Shown here one piece after another: positions 26,162 through 35,386 of a DNA stretch of 64,000 bases. The notes beneath the pieces were generated by a model. That model saw only the letters and a list, made by a program, of their open reading frames with translations. It made no database searches and was not told the DNA's origin. The stretch spans positions 62,001 through 126,000 of the forward strand of contig JANQJK010000006.1 in NCBI GenBank assembly GCA_028281665.1, in the 5' to 3' direction. Origin of the DNA: Hyphococcus sp. Lineage in GTDB: Bacteria; Pseudomonadota; Alphaproteobacteria; Caulobacterales; Parvularculaceae. Numbering within the stretch: position 1 is the first letter of the stretch; every line of letters starts with the position of its first letter. The translations under genes were made by a program, and so were the position numbers.

Positions 26162-26629
26162 ATGGCTGGGAACAAAAACAAAGAAGATCGCGGCGCGGAA
26201 GCGCACTGGATCCGGGAACTCGCCGGAATACTGGAAGAAACGGGGCTGACGGAAATCGAGATCGAACGCGATGGCGCGCGCCTGCGCGTCTCCCGTCAGG
26301 GCGGCGCCGTTGCTGCGCCGGCGCTTGCCGCGCCAGCAGCGCCAACGCCCGCGCCCGCTGCGCCGACACCGGCGGCTGCGCCCGCCGGCGATCACCCCGG
26401 CGCCATCAAGTCGCCCATGGTCGGCACGGCATACCTGTCGCCCTCGCCCGGCGCCGCTCCGTTCATCACGGAGGGCGGCGCGGTTACAGAGGGGCAGACG
26501 GTGATGATTGTCGAGGCGATGAAGACCATGAACCCGATTGCCGCGCCCCGTTCCGGCACGGTTACGAAAATCATGGTCAGCGACGCCCAGCCTGTGGAGT
26601 TCGACGAACCGCTGTTGATTATTGAATGA
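26162..26629 (+). CDS. accB: Biotin carboxyl carrier protein of acetyl-CoA carboxylase
   Basis: 155 residues. An N-terminal region (WIRELAGILEETGLTEIEIERDGARLRVSR), an alanine/proline-rich linker (about 50-76), and the biotinyl domain with the biotinylated K121 in EAMKTMNPI. It carries carboxybiotin between AccC and the carboxyltransferase in fatty acid synthesis. accC follows after 166 bases that contain a palindromic element. Confidence 0.96.
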   Translation: MAGNKNKEDRGAEAHWIRELAGILEETGLTEIEIERDGARLRVSRQGGAVAAPALAAPAAPTPAPAAPTPAAAPAGDHPGAIKSPMVGTAYLSPSPGAAPFITEGGAVTEGQTVMIVEAMKTMNPIAAPRSGTVTKIMVSDAQPVEFDEPLLIIE

Positions 26630-26635
26630 AATATA

Positions 26636-26770
26636 ATCCCTCTTCCGCCGCTTGCGGGGGAAGTGTCAGCGAAGCTGACGAAGGGGGCGGCTTAGTTACT
26701 CAAGCGTCAAAATACCCCCTCCGGCCCTTCGGGCCACCTCCCCCGTAAACGGGGGAGGAAAAACGAGAGT
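26636..26770. repeat. MITE-like palindromic intergenic element between accB and accC
   Basis: Several nested inverted repeats: CTCCCCCGTAAACGGGGGAG, CCGGCCCTTCGGGCC and GTCAGCGAAGCTGAC, with CCCTCTTCCGCCGCTTGCGG at one end resembling the complement of the other. This style of GC-rich palindrome is dispersed in many alphaproteobacterial genomes. No other copy was seen in this window. Confidence 0.6.
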
Positions 26771-26795
26771 TGGAAAATGATTATTCGTTTAGAAG

Positions 26796-28139
26796 ATGTT
26801 TGAAAAAGTCCTGATCGCCAATCGCGGAGAAATCGCCCTCCGCATCCACCGCGCCTGCAAAGAGCTGGGCATCCAGACGGTCGCGGTGCACTCAACCGCC
26901 GATCAGAACGCCATGCATGTACGCCTTGCGGACGAAAGCGTTTGCATCGGCCCGCCGGCGCCGAAGGACAGCTACCTCAATATTCCCGCGATTATTTCAG
27001 CGGCGGAAATCACCGGCGCGGACGCAATCCATCCGGGATACGGGTTCCTGTCCGAGAACGCCCGCTTCGCCGATATCGTCAAAGCCCACAACATCACGTT
27101 TATCGGTCCGGAGGCGGAGCATATCCGCGTCATGGGCGACAAAATCGCGGCGAAGGAAGCCGTCGGCAAGGCCGGCATTCCCCTCGTTCCGGGCTCTGAG
27201 GGCGCCCTCGCCTCCATGGAAGAGGCGCGCGCCGCGGCCGACAAGATCGGCTATCCGGTGCTGGTCAAAGCCGCCGCCGGCGGCGGCGGGCGGGGCATGA
27301 AGCTCGCGCCGACCCCGGCCGATCTCGAAGAAGCGATTTCGACCGCCAAGTCCGAAGCCAAAGGCGCCTTTGGCGACGACGCCGTTTATCTCGAAAAGTA
27401 TCTGACGAAACCGCGGCATATTGAATTGCAGATTATCGCCGACAGCCACGGTAATGTGGTCCAGCTGGGCGAGCGGGACTGTTCGCTTCAACGTCGCCAC
27501 CAGAAGGTGCTGGAAGAAGCGCTGTCGCCGGCCCTTGGGCCAGAGGAACGCGCGCGCATCGGCGAAACCGTCAGAAAGGCGATCGAGCAGCTCGGTTATC
27601 TCGGCGCCGGCACCATCGAGTTCCTTTACGAAGACGGCGAGTTCTATTTCATCGAGATGAACACGCGCCTGCAAGTCGAACACCCGATCACGGAGCAGGT
27701 GACGGACATCGACATCGTCCGCGAACAGATCTGCGTCGCCGCCGGCGCGCCCTTGAGCATCAAGCAAGAGGACGTTCGCTTTCGCGGGCATTCTATTGAG
27801 TGCCGCATCAATGCGGAAAACCCGAAGACCTTCCGGCCGTCGCCGGGCAGGATTACCGACTTCCACGCGCCGGGCGGCCCGGGCGTGCGCTTCGACAGCG
27901 CCGTTTACACCGGTTACTCAATTCCGCCTTATTACGACTCGATGATCGGCAAGCTGATCGTTTTCGGCGACACGCGCGAGCTGTGCCTTGCACGATTGCG
28001 GCGCTGCCTGTCGGAATTCGCCCTCGTCGGTATTGAAACGACGATCCCGCTGTTTCAGGAGCTGATCGACCAGCCGGACTTTCAGCGCGGCGACTATCAT
28101 ATTCACTGGCTTGAAAACTGGCTGGCGGAGTCTGAGTAG
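26796..28139 (+). CDS. accC: Biotin carboxylase subunit of acetyl-CoA carboxylase
   Basis: 447 residues, full length. The N-terminal domain starts [25 protein letters not shown]; the ATP-grasp domain has [12 protein letters not shown], and the catalytic region reads [16 protein letters not shown]. It carboxylates the biotin on AccB using ATP and bicarbonate. It is separated from accB by the palindromic element but surely works with it. Confidence 0.97.
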   Translation: MFEKVLIANRGEIALRIHRACKELGIQTVAVHSTADQNAMHVRLADESVCIGPPAPKDSYLNIPAIISAAEITGADAIHPGYGFLSENARFADIVKAHNITFIGPEAEHIRVMGDKIAAKEAVGKAGIPLVPGSEGALASMEEARAAADKIGYPVLVKAAAGGGGRGMKLAPTPADLEEAISTAKSEAKGAFGDDAVYLEKYLTKPRHIELQIIADSHGNVVQLGERDCSLQRRHQKVLEEALSPALGPEERARIGETVRKAIEQLGYLGAGTIEFLYEDGEFYFIEMNTRLQVEHPITEQVTDIDIVREQICVAAGAPLSIKQEDVRFRGHSIECRINAENPKTFRPSPGRITDFHAPGGPGVRFDSAVYTGYSIPPYYDSMIGKLIVFGDTRELCLARLRRCLSEFALVGIETTIPLFQELIDQPDFQRGDYHIHWLENWLAESE

Positions 28140-28216
28140 ACTACGCGCCTGGGCATAAGGGCTGCACAACGCGACCCCGATTGCACAAACCCGCGATTCA
28201 AGGCGATACTCGCCCC

Positions 28217-28882
28217 ATGCCACGCGACAGCGCCAATGCGATTCCCGTCGACGAACTTATCAAGGCCTATACGCTCGGCTATTTCCCGATGGCGCGGGCA
28301 CGCGACGATGCGACGGTTGTCTGGGTGCTGCCGGAGGAGCGCGGCGTCATCGGTCTCAGCGACGCACGCGCGCCGAAACGATTGCTGCGACTGGTAAAAA
28401 CCGAACCTTTCGACATTCGCATCAATTCGGCGTTCCCGGAGGTTATTGCGGCGTGCGCCGACGCGACGCCCGCCCGCCCCGACACATGGATCAACGACGC
28501 CATTGTCGAAGCGTATACGGAGCTTCACTATCGCGGCCTCGTGCACAGCGTTGAGTGCTGGCGCGACGGCGCTTTGGTCGGCGGACTTTACGGGATGGCG
28601 CTCGGCGCGGCGTTTTGCGGCGAAAGCATGTTCTCTCGGATGCGTGACGCCTCAAAAGTCGCGATGGTCCATTTGATGGCGCGGTTGAAAATCGGCGGCT
28701 TCGATTTCATCGACGCGCAATTCTACAACGAACATCTTGAACAGTTCGGCCTTATCGGCGTCCCGAACGACGCCTACCAGTTGCGGTTGAAAACGGCGCT
28801 GAACGCCAAAGCGGATTTTTTCGCCGCGCCCGATCAGCTCTCGACGGCGCGAGTCGTGCAGTCGATCACCCACACGTCGTAA
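28217..28882 (+). CDS. aat: Leucyl/phenylalanyl-tRNA-protein transferase
   Basis: 221 residues from the ATG at 28217; the upstream TTG in the track adds 12 unlikely residues. Family marks are AYTLGYFPMAR, WINDAIVEAYTELHYRGLVHSVECW, GLYGMALGAAFCGESMFSRM and FDFIDAQFYNEHLEQFG. It adds Leu or Phe to proteins with N-terminal Arg or Lys, marking them for ClpAP. The 3' end overlaps the convergent DUF2155 gene by 49 bases. Confidence 0.95.
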   Translation: MPRDSANAIPVDELIKAYTLGYFPMARARDDATVVWVLPEERGVIGLSDARAPKRLLRLVKTEPFDIRINSAFPEVIAACADATPARPDTWINDAIVEAYTELHYRGLVHSVECWRDGALVGGLYGMALGAAFCGESMFSRMRDASKVAMVHLMARLKIGGFDFIDAQFYNEHLEQFGLIGVPNDAYQLRLKTALNAKADFFAAPDQLSTARVVQSITHTS

Positions 28883-29541
28883 ACGGGGTGCTCCAGCGCA
28901 TTGAGCGCCGGGCTTGAAGCAAACATCCATCCACGAAAGATGTTTTCGCCTTGCGCCTGCGGCCCGCTCAACACTTCCGGCGCCGGCAGCGTCGGCAAGG
29001 GCTCCGACGATAGGGGCGCTGCTTCGACAGGCGCATCCTCTTCCGCCGCGTCGGCGCCAAAGGCGGGGATTTCGCGCAATTCGAGATCTTCATCGACCGG
29101 CACCGCAATGGGCTCATCGGCGCCCTCTTCGCCAGTTTCCAGCAAGGAGGGATCGATTTTCAAGTCGTCGCCGCGCGCGCCGAATTCCCGATCGAACACT
29201 TCGAGAAACGCCGTCGTTTCGGGAAACTCCTCCGGCGGACGCTTGTCGCAGTAACGCGGCAAGAGTTCGAGGGAGCCGAACTGCGCGATTTTGTTCATGG
29301 GGATTTCGATATCCGTGTACCGCGCCGTAATCTTGTCGAGGGCGCGCAAAGTGACGGAAACCGGCTCGCGCTCGGCCCGCTCGATCACGCCGGCAAACGG
29401 ATCGTCGCTGTTGCGCGACAGGGCCTCAAGTTCGTCGAGGCGATCGTCCATGGGCGTTTCCAGCCGCTCGTTCTGCGCAAGCGCGCCCGTGAACGAACAG
29501 GGCGCGAAACACGCGGCCGTCAACAACAACAAACTTCGCAT
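28834..29541 (-). CDS. DUF2155 periplasmic protein
   Basis: 235 residues with a signal peptide (to about A22). The family core is ALDKITARYTDIEIPMNKIAQFGSLELLPRYCDKRPPEEFPETTAFLEVF, then, after a 70-residue acidic insertion, IFRGWMFASSPALNALEHPVYDVWVIDC. The two conserved cysteines may pair. Function unknown. Encoded directly after mlaD with a one-base overlap, so it may act with the MCE lipid-transport system (inference). Confidence 0.92.
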   Translation of the reverse strand: MRSLLLLTAACFAPCSFTGALAQNERLETPMDDRLDELEALSRNSDDPFAGVIERAEREPVSVTLRALDKITARYTDIEIPMNKIAQFGSLELLPRYCDKRPPEEFPETTAFLEVFDREFGARGDDLKIDPSLLETGEEGADEPIAVPVDEDLELREIPAFGADAAEEDAPVEAAPLSSEPLPTLPAPEVLSGPQAQGENIFRGWMFASSPALNALEHPVYDVWVIDCTTRAVES

Positions 29542-30035
29542 TAAAATTCTCCAAGCGGATCGTCCTCGGACGCATCGTCGCTCTTGCCGCCTTGCTGGTT
29601 CGTAAACGCCTGCACCGCCAGATTCAGGAGATCGACCGATCCGCGCGTAATGGTGATCCTGTCGCCTTCCTGGAAGTATTCCTCGGACGCGCCCGGCTCA
29701 ATCGAAACATGGGCGCCGCCGAGAAACCCGTCCGATACGATCTTGGCCACGGAATCGTCAGGGACCTGAACATCGCGGTTAATGCTCATGGACACGGTCG
29801 CTTCGTAAGTGGCGGGATCGAGCACGCTGCCTGACACCTCGCCAACTGAAATGCCGGCAATCTTGACGTCGGCGCCGACAGAAAGACCGTCAACGCGCCC
29901 GAACACGGCATCGAGCTGATAGTCCGCGACGCGGGCCCGGTCCCCGCTGACGCCGGCGGCGTACCAGAGAAACGCAACCGCCACGGCAATGACGATCAGT
30001 CCGACAATCGTTTCAAAAGCGCCGGCGCGGCTCAT
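29541..30035 (-). CDS. mlaD: MCE-domain protein MlaD
   Basis: 164 residues: one N-terminal membrane helix (about 8-28) and one MCE domain (YQLDAVFGRVDGLSVGADVKIAGISVGEV onward), then a hydrophobic pore-type helix (VDLLNLAVQAF) and a charged tail. MlaD hexamers bind phospholipids between the inner membrane MlaFEB transporter and the periplasm. No other mla gene is adjacent; it lies between the NDUFA12-like gene and DUF2155, a common alphaproteobacterial order. A separate Mla-like operon is at 43.7-47.2 kb. Confidence 0.9.
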   Translation of the reverse strand: MSRAGAFETIVGLIVIAVAVAFLWYAAGVSGDRARVADYQLDAVFGRVDGLSVGADVKIAGISVGEVSGSVLDPATYEATVSMSINRDVQVPDDSVAKIVSDGFLGGAHVSIEPGASEEYFQEGDRITITRGSVDLLNLAVQAFTNQQGGKSDDASEDDPLGEF

Positions 30036-30056
30036 CAGACGTCTCCCCTGTTTCCG

Positions 30057-30467
30057 TTACGCCTCTTCAGGCTTCCAGGCTTCATAATCGTCGTTCACGT
30101 CGGCGGGCCCGCCGGCGCGGGCGAGCGAGCCCGGCGGATGATAGGCGAGCGGCGTGCCGGTCATGTTGGGAAGATGATCCTTTTCCCATTCCCGTCGGAT
30201 CAACGGCTGTTCGCTCGGCGGTTCATCGAAGATATGGTGGAGCCAGCCGTGCCAGTCCGGGGGCACGCGCGAGGCCTCGGCGACCCCATGGTAAACGACC
30301 CAGCGCCGCGGGCGCGTGTTTTCGCTGCCGGGCAGCGAATTGGCCTTTTCCTCGAAATAGCGGTTGCCCTGCTCGTCCTTGCCGACCTCGCGGGCGCCCT
30401 TGCGCCACAGGGTGAAGGACGTGCCGAGGGTGGCCGAATTCCACCAGGTAAATAGTTTCGAGATCAA
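30057..30467 (-). CDS. NDUFA12-like NADH:ubiquinone oxidoreductase accessory subunit
   Basis: About 136 residues from a TTG at 30467, which has AGGAG six bases upstream; the longer track start adds a basic leader of shadow type. FTWWNSATLGTSFTLWRKG, then GNRYFEEK, RRWVVYHGVAEASRVPPDWHGWLHH match the NDUFA12/B17.2 family. In alphaproteobacteria and mitochondria this is an accessory subunit or assembly factor of complex I. Followed 21 bases later by mlaD. Confidence 0.9.
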   Translation of the reverse strand: MISKLFTWWNSATLGTSFTLWRKGAREVGKDEQGNRYFEEKANSLPGSENTRPRRWVVYHGVAEASRVPPDWHGWLHHIFDEPPSEQPLIRREWEKDHLPNMTGTPLAYHPPGSLARAGGPADVNDDYEAWKPEEA

Positions 30468-30570
30468 AAGGCGCTCCTGAACTTCTAAGGGGCTGGGTAG
30501 CCCCCTCTCGCGGCGCGAATATGGCGCCCGCCGCCGGGCCGGGCAATCGCCGTGCCGCATCCTATAAGCT

Positions 30571-30798
30571 CTATTTCATTAGTTTTTTGGCGCTTATTCT
30601 CAATCGTCGACGCCTAGCTTCTTTGAAGCGCTCGTTTATGAGCGAATTTCCAGCAATCTCGTGATCAATATAGAGTTTCAGCGCCTGTCGCACCGCGTCA
30701 GTGGCAGTCATGCGCGTCGCTTCGCAATAGTCCGCCAATAGCGAGCGATATGGCTCACCCAGGTTAAACCTTGAACCTGTTGTGCTTTTTCGTGCCAT
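30571..30798 (-). CDS. Ribbon-helix-helix (CopG/Arc-like) repressor
   Basis: 75 residues. A beta strand (SRFNLGEP) followed by two helices (YRSLLADYCEATR and TATDAVRQALKLYIDHEI) gives the ribbon-helix-helix pattern, with a basic tail (RFKEARRRRLRISAKK). Such proteins are commonly antitoxins or small repressors, but no toxin gene is adjacent. The start codon abuts three 10-base repeats that are likely its own operator. Lower GC than its neighbours. Confidence 0.7.
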   Translation of the reverse strand: MARKSTTGSRFNLGEPYRSLLADYCEATRMTATDAVRQALKLYIDHEIAGNSLINERFKEARRRRLRISAKKLMK

Positions 30799-30824
30799 TG
30801 TCCATTAATGTACATTACTGTACA
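30799..30824 (-). promoter_or_regulatory. Three tandem operator half-sites in front of the RHH gene
   Basis: TGTACA at 30819 and 30809 and TGGACA (plus strand TGTCCA) at 30799 repeat exactly every 10 bases, each followed by (G/T)TAA in the first two. The array directly touches the start codon. Helical spacing suits side-by-side binding of RHH dimers and autorepression. Confidence 0.65.
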
Positions 30825-30892
30825 AATAACTCAATCCTGATTCGAGCTGCGGCGCTGACGCTCTTGCAAGCTGGTTTCGTGATCGTCAGGAT

Positions 30893-30925
30893 AAAAAATG
30901 GGCCGCACCCGAGAGGGAACGGCCC
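30893..30925 (-). terminator. Intrinsic terminator after the YegP-like gene
   Basis: The minus strand has GGGCCG/CGGCCC around a 14-base loop (inner TCCC/GGGT pairs help), followed by ATTTTTT. It lies about 30 bases past the stop of the small gene at 30957. Confidence 0.75.
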
Positions 30926-30956
30926 GGCTTTATAAGCAATGGTGGAGGGGTCGTGC

Positions 30957-31148
30957 TTAACGCTCGTACACAGGCGCGTCGTACGATCCCTTCATCAGTC
31001 CAACCGCGTTCAGGCAGTCGGACTTGTTGTGGTAAGATTCACCGCTAGCAATGATCTCGTGATTGTTCGCCTTGAAACGCCAGCGCCAATAATCGCGAGT
31101 ATCGCGGTAAATCTCATAGTAACCGGTTGATTTATTTATCTTACTCAC
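30957..31148 (-). CDS. YegP-like (DUF1508) small protein
   Basis: 63 residues from the GTG at 31148, which has GGAG at good spacing; a longer GTG start at 31175 would overlap the divergent ORF. YYEIYRDTRDYWRWRFKANNHEIIASGESYHNKSDCLNAV is the DUF1508 unit (strand, strand, helix), normally present once or twice; here once. The function of the family is not established. It has its own terminator, and belongs to a lower-GC patch. Confidence 0.75.
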   Translation of the reverse strand: MSKINKSTGYYEIYRDTRDYWRWRFKANNHEIIASGESYHNKSDCLNAVGLMKGSYDAPVYER

Positions 31149-31161
31149 CTCCTCTCCATCT

Positions 31162-31389
31162 ATGAACGAATCCACTTACGCAACTCATCTCTTCAGCTAC
31201 CGGTTCAACGGCCGCGAATACACGGTGGACATCGTGGCCAAAGATGCCGATGAGGCCAAAGAGCGTCTCAAGGCTTTGGTCTGGGCTAAGTACGATGGCG
31301 AACTTGTTGCCCGCGTCCCGGCGGAGGTTGGCACTTTGGCTCGAATCGCAATAGCGCTTCGTAATGTAATTGTCGCCATTTTCCGGTGA
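31162..31389 (+). CDS. Small conserved-looking protein of unknown function
   Basis: 75 residues. THLFSYRFNGREYTVDIVAKDADEAKERLKALVWAKYDGELVARVP reads as two strands and a helix, and resembles short alphaproteobacterial hypothetical proteins I have seen with the same spacing; the C-terminus (LARIAIALRNVIVAIFR) is amphipathic or membrane-seeking. Thirteen bases separate it from the divergent YegP-like gene. No Shine-Dalgarno is visible, but a clean terminator follows at 31436, supporting a real gene. Confidence 0.6.
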   Translation: MNESTYATHLFSYRFNGREYTVDIVAKDADEAKERLKALVWAKYDGELVARVPAEVGTLARIAIALRNVIVAIFR

Positions 31390-31407
31390 TTCCGGTTATG
31401 GCACGAG

Positions 31408-31423
31408 ACACTATAAATTGTGC
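31408..31423. promoter_or_regulatory. Possible distal NrdR box
   Basis: ACACTATAAATTGTGC resembles the NrdR box ACACWATATATWGTGT at about 14 of 16 positions, 121 bases upstream of the proximal box. It sits before the terminator of the preceding gene, so its relevance is unsure. Confidence 0.4.
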
Positions 31424-31435
31424 TCATACATATGG

Positions 31436-31460
31436 CCACCGCAATTTGTGGTGGTTTTTT
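31436..31460 (+). terminator. Intrinsic terminator after the 75-aa gene
   Basis: CCACCGC and GTGGTGG form a 7-bp stem around AATTT, followed by six T. Confidence 0.85.
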
Positions 31461-31528
31461 GCCTTTGCGAGGCCTATTAGTTGCTCTCGGCATTTTGCCC
31501 AGAACTGCTTTTCAATCAAAACTCACCC

Positions 31529-31544
31529 GCACTATATGTAGTGT
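31529..31544. promoter_or_regulatory. NrdR box in front of nrdJ
   Basis: GCACTATATGTAGTGT matches the NrdR box consensus at all but about two positions and overlaps the likely -10 (CTATAT, with TTTTCA 17 bases upstream). NrdR is the ATP/dATP-sensing repressor of ribonucleotide reductase genes. Confidence 0.65.
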
Positions 31545-31565
31545 CTAAGAAACCGAGCCCGTCCG

Positions 31566-34500
31566 ATGCTCATTGAACGCCGTTTTTCCGAGGATTGGCG
31601 CGCGCCTTATGGCGCGATCGCCTTCAGGCGCGCGGATTCCGAGATCCGGACCTTTGCGGGCGAGATCATCTTCGAGGCCCGCGACGTTGAGGTTCCAAAG
31701 CAATGGAGCCAGACGGCGGTCGATATCCTCGCCCAGAAATATCTGCGCAAGGCAGGCGTCCCCGCCGCGACCCGGCGCGTGCCGGAAAAAGGCGTGCCGA
31801 AATTCCTCCAGCGCTCCATGCCCCATGTGGCTGCGCTTGCCAAAATGCCGGCGGAGGACCGATACGGCGCAGAGACCTCCGCGAAACAGGTGTTCGACCG
31901 CATGGCCGGCGCCTGGGCCTATTGGGGATGGAAGGCCGGGCATTTCTCGTCGGAAAAAGACGCCGAGGCCTTCATCGACGAAATGCGCGCCATGCTGGCG
32001 CTGCAAATCGGCGCGCCGAATTCTCCGCAATGGTTCAACACCGGTTTGCACTGGGCATACGGCATCGACGGACCCGGCCAGGGCCATTTCTTTGTGGATC
32101 ACGAAACGGGCGCACTTGCCGAATCCGACAGCGCCTATGAACGCCCGCAGCCCCACGCCTGTTTCATCCAGTCGGTGGACGACAATCTCGCCTCGGAAAA
32201 CGGCGTGATGGATCTGTGGCGGCGCGAGGCGCTGTTGTTCAAATACGGCTCGGGCACCGGCACGAATTTCTCCAACATTCGCGGCGAAGGCGAGCCCCTG
32301 TCGAGCGGGGGCAAAAGCTCCGGCCTCATGAGTTTCCTGAAAGTCGGCGACGCCGCAGCCGGCGCCGTTAAGTCCGGAGGCACCACGCGGCGCGCGGCGA
32401 AGATGGTCATCGTCGATGCGGATCATCCGGACATTGAACAATTCGTTCGCTGGAAGGCGCGGGAGGAAGAAAAGGTCGCGGCGCTGATCGCGGGATCGCG
32501 CGCCCTCGCCAAACACCTGCCGCTGATCCTTGAAGCGTGCTGGGCGATCGAAGACGACGACCGCCTCGACCCGAACGAAAACCCCGCGCTGGGCGCCGCG
32601 GTGAAAGCGGCGAAGGCCGCGTTCGTGCCTGACGGATCGATCAGGCGCGCCATCGAATACGCCCGTGAGGGGTATCGCGACATTGACGTCGACGTCTTCG
32701 ATTTCGACTGGGATTCGGAAGCCTACCGCACGGTGTCCGGTCAGAATTCGAACAACTCTGTGCGCGTCACCGACGCGTTTTTAAAGGCGATCGCTGAAGA
32801 CGACGACTGGACGCTTACCCGGCGCACCGACGGGGCGGCGGTGAAAACGGTCGGCGCCCGCGAACTCTGGGAAGAGATCTGCGCCACCGCCTGGGCGTGC
32901 GCGGATCCGGGCGTTCAGTTTCACGACACGATCAACGCCTGGCACACCTGCCCCGAGGGCGGCGATATTCGCGCCTCCAATCCGTGCTCGGAATATATGT
33001 TTCTTGACGACACCGCCTGCAACCTTGCATCGGTCAATCTCGTCAAATTCAGGACCGATGAAGGGTTTGACGTCGACGGCTTTGAACACGCATGCCGATT
33101 ATGGACGCTGACGCTCGAAACCTCCGTCACCATGGCGCAGTTCCCATCGGCGGCGATTGCGCGCCGGTCTTTCGACTATCGAACGCTCGGCCTCGGCTTC
33201 GCCAATATTGGCGGCCTCTTGATGCGCTCAGGCATCGCCTATGACAGCGACGAAGGCCGCGCGGCCTGCGCCGGCGTATCGGCACTGATGACGGGCGCCG
33301 CCTACCGGACAAGCGCGGAAATGGCGGGCGCTCTCGGCCCCTTCGATAAGTTCGGCGAAAACCGCGACGCCATGCTGCGCGTCATGCGCAATCACCGGCG
33401 CGCGGCGACCGGCGTTTCCGAAGGCGGCGAATTCGAAGGGCTTGGCGCGGAACCCTCGCAGTTTAACGACGACGCCTGCCCGTGGCCGGAACTCGCCGAG
33501 CGGGCGAAGACCGTCTGGAACGAAGCCTACGAACTCGGCGCGCTCAACGGCTATCGCAACGCGCAGATCTCCGTCATCGCGCCCACCGGCACCATCGGTC
33601 TCGTGATGGATTGCGACACCACGGGCATCGAACCTGATTTCGCGCTCGTCAAATTCAAGAAGCTCGCCGGCGGCGGCAGCCTCAAGATCATTAACCAGTC
33701 CGTACCCGCCGCGTTAAGCGCGCTCGGGTATAAGGATGCGGAGATCGCAGACATTGAGGCCTATGCCCTTGGCCGCGGCACGCTGGAAGACGCGCCGGGG
33801 ATCAACCTTGAAGAGTTGCGCAACGAAGGCTTTGAAGATCGCCACATCAAGGCGCTGATCGAGCGCCTCAAGACGGCCTTTGACCTCACTTACGCGTTCA
33901 CGCCCCAGGCGCTGGGCGAGGATTTCTGCACGAACGTTCTCGGTCTGCCGGAATCGATGCTGACGGCGACCGGCTACGAGATCCTGCGGGACATCGGCTT
34001 CACCGACGAAGAGATTCACGAAGCCAACCTTTTCTGCTGCGGGGCGATGACCGTTGAGGGCGCGCCGCATCTGAAAGAGGAACACTACCCCGTCTTCGAC
34101 TGCGCAAACCCGTGCGGGCGCATCGGCGAACGGTTCCTCTCGCTGGAGGCGCATCTTGGCATGATGGCGGCGGCGCAACCGTTTATTTCAGGCGCCATTT
34201 CAAAAACCATCAACCTGCCGTCGAGCGCGAGCGTCGGCGACTGCGCGCGGGCCTATATGCTGGGCTGGCACATGGGCCTGAAAGCGATGGCCGTCTACCG
34301 CGACGGCTCAAAGCTCTCGCAACCGCTGTCAGCCGCGCTGCTTGCCTCTTCCGATGGGAAGGACGAGGAGCCCCTAGCCGACACGGTTGCCGATGCGCCG
34401 ATGACGGAAAAATCGAAAATCGTCGCCGAGCGGATCGTCGAACGGATTATCGAGCGCACGCCGGGTCGGCGCCGGTTGCCGGATCGGCGCAAAGGCTACA

Positions 34501-35282
34501 TTCAGAAAGCCATCGTCGGCGGGCACAAGGTTTATCTGCACACGGGCGAATTCGATGACGGCGAACTGGGCGAAGTCTTCATCGACATGCATAAGGAAGG
34601 CGCAGCGTTCCGCTCACTGATGAATAATTTCGCCATCGCTGTGTCGCTGGGGCTTCAATATGGCGTGCCCCTCGACGAGTTTGTCGACGCTTATGTGTTC
34701 ACGCGGTTCGATCCGTCCGGGCCCGTGCAGGGTAACGACCAGATCAAGCATGCAACGTCCATCCTTGATTACATTTTCCGCGAACTTGCCATCTCCTATC
34801 TAGGCCGCGGCGACCTCGCCCATGTCAATCCCGACGACTCCTCCGTTGACGCCATCGGGCGCGGCGTTTCGGAAGAGAAGACGCAAGCGGAAGCCGCAAA
34901 GCTGATCTCGAAAGGCTTCAGCCGGTCGACGGTCACGGACAATCTCGTCATACTGCGCGGCGGGGACTTTGATCGCCTTCGCAAAAACGCCGATCAGGAC
35001 GCCAATGACGACGCCGTGGAGGAGATTGCGGAGGGCGCGCCGAAAGCGGAAAGCCCGCCGGAAATCGAGGCGCAGGTTGCAAAACTCGCCGAGGCCGTGA
35101 ACCAGAAAGCGCCCCGCGGCGTTCTGGCGACGCCCGGCCGGCCCGCAAACCAGCCGCGGGACGAGGCCCGCATCAAAGGCTATGAAGGCGACGCGTGTCC
35201 CGATTGCGGACAGTTTACGCTGGTGCGCAACGGCGCCTGTCTCAAATGCGAAAGCTGCGGCGCATCAACGGGTTGTTCATAA
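31566..35282 (+). CDS. nrdJ: Adenosylcobalamin-dependent (class II) ribonucleotide reductase
   Basis: 1238 residues, the size of the long alphaproteobacterial NrdJ. The catalytic barrel begins after about residue 100 ([14 protein letters not shown]); NPCSEY with C474 is the conserved loop cysteine region, and [24 protein letters not shown] and [12 protein letters not shown] follow. The C-terminal tail has a zinc-ribbon-like [23 protein letters not shown], which also holds redox cysteines. It reduces ribonucleotides using a cobalamin-generated thiyl radical and does not need oxygen. NrdR boxes precede it; no cobalamin riboswitch was seen. Confidence 0.96.
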   Translation: MLIERRFSEDWRAPYGAIAFRRADSEIRTFAGEIIFEARDVEVPKQWSQTAVDILAQKYLRKAGVPAATRRVPEKGVPKFLQRSMPHVAALAKMPAEDRYGAETSAKQVFDRMAGAWAYWGWKAGHFSSEKDAEAFIDEMRAMLALQIGAPNSPQWFNTGLHWAYGIDGPGQGHFFVDHETGALAESDSAYERPQPHACFIQSVDDNLASENGVMDLWRREALLFKYGSGTGTNFSNIRGEGEPLSSGGKSSGLMSFLKVGDAAAGAVKSGGTTRRAAKMVIVDADHPDIEQFVRWKAREEEKVAALIAGSRALAKHLPLILEACWAIEDDDRLDPNENPALGAAVKAAKAAFVPDGSIRRAIEYAREGYRDIDVDVFDFDWDSEAYRTVSGQNSNNSVRVTDAFLKAIAEDDDWTLTRRTDGAAVKTVGARELWEEICATAWACADPGVQFHDTINAWHTCPEGGDIRASNPCSEYMFLDDTACNLASVNLVKFRTDEGFDVDGFEHACRLWTLTLETSVTMAQFPSAAIARRSFDYRTLGLGFANIGGLLMRSGIAYDSDEGRAACAGVSALMTGAAYRTSAEMAGALGPFDKFGENRDAMLRVMRNHRRAATGVSEGGEFEGLGAEPSQFNDDACPWPELAERAKTVWNEAYELGALNGYRNAQISVIAPTGTIGLVMDCDTTGIEPDFALVKFKKLAGGGSLKIINQSVPAALSALGYKDAEIADIEAYALGRGTLEDAPGINLEELRNEGFEDRHIKALIERLKTAFDLTYAFTPQALGEDFCTNVLGLPESMLTATGYEILRDIGFTDEEIHEANLFCCGAMTVEGAPHLKEEHYPVFDCANPCGRIGERFLSLEAHLGMMAAAQPFISGAISKTINLPSSASVGDCARAYMLGWHMGLKAMAVYRDGSKLSQPLSAALLASSDGKDEEPLADTVADAPMTEKSKIVAERIVERIIERTPGRRRLPDRRKGYIQKAIVGGHKVYLHTGEFDDGELGEVFIDMHKEGAAFRSLMNNFAIAVSLGLQYGVPLDEFVDAYVFTRFDPSGPVQGNDQIKHATSILDYIFRELAISYLGRGDLAHVNPDDSSVDAIGRGVSEEKTQAEAAKLISKGFSRSTVTDNLVILRGGDFDRLRKNADQDANDDAVEEIAEGAPKAESPPEIEAQVAKLAEAVNQKAPRGVLATPGRPANQPRDEARIKGYEGDACPDCGQFTLVRNGACLKCESCGASTGCS

Positions 35283-35386
35283 ACTTCTGAGCGCACGGAC
35301 AACAATTCTCCAAACAGCCTTAATCATTAATTGACGCGGCGACCGCAAAATGCCCGGCGAAACGAATTCGCTGCGGAACTGGTTGC

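Noticed and set aside
31461-31565. Cobalamin riboswitch upstream of nrdJ
   Set aside because: Only about 105 bases remain after the terminator, and no B12-box sequence or suitable fold is visible.
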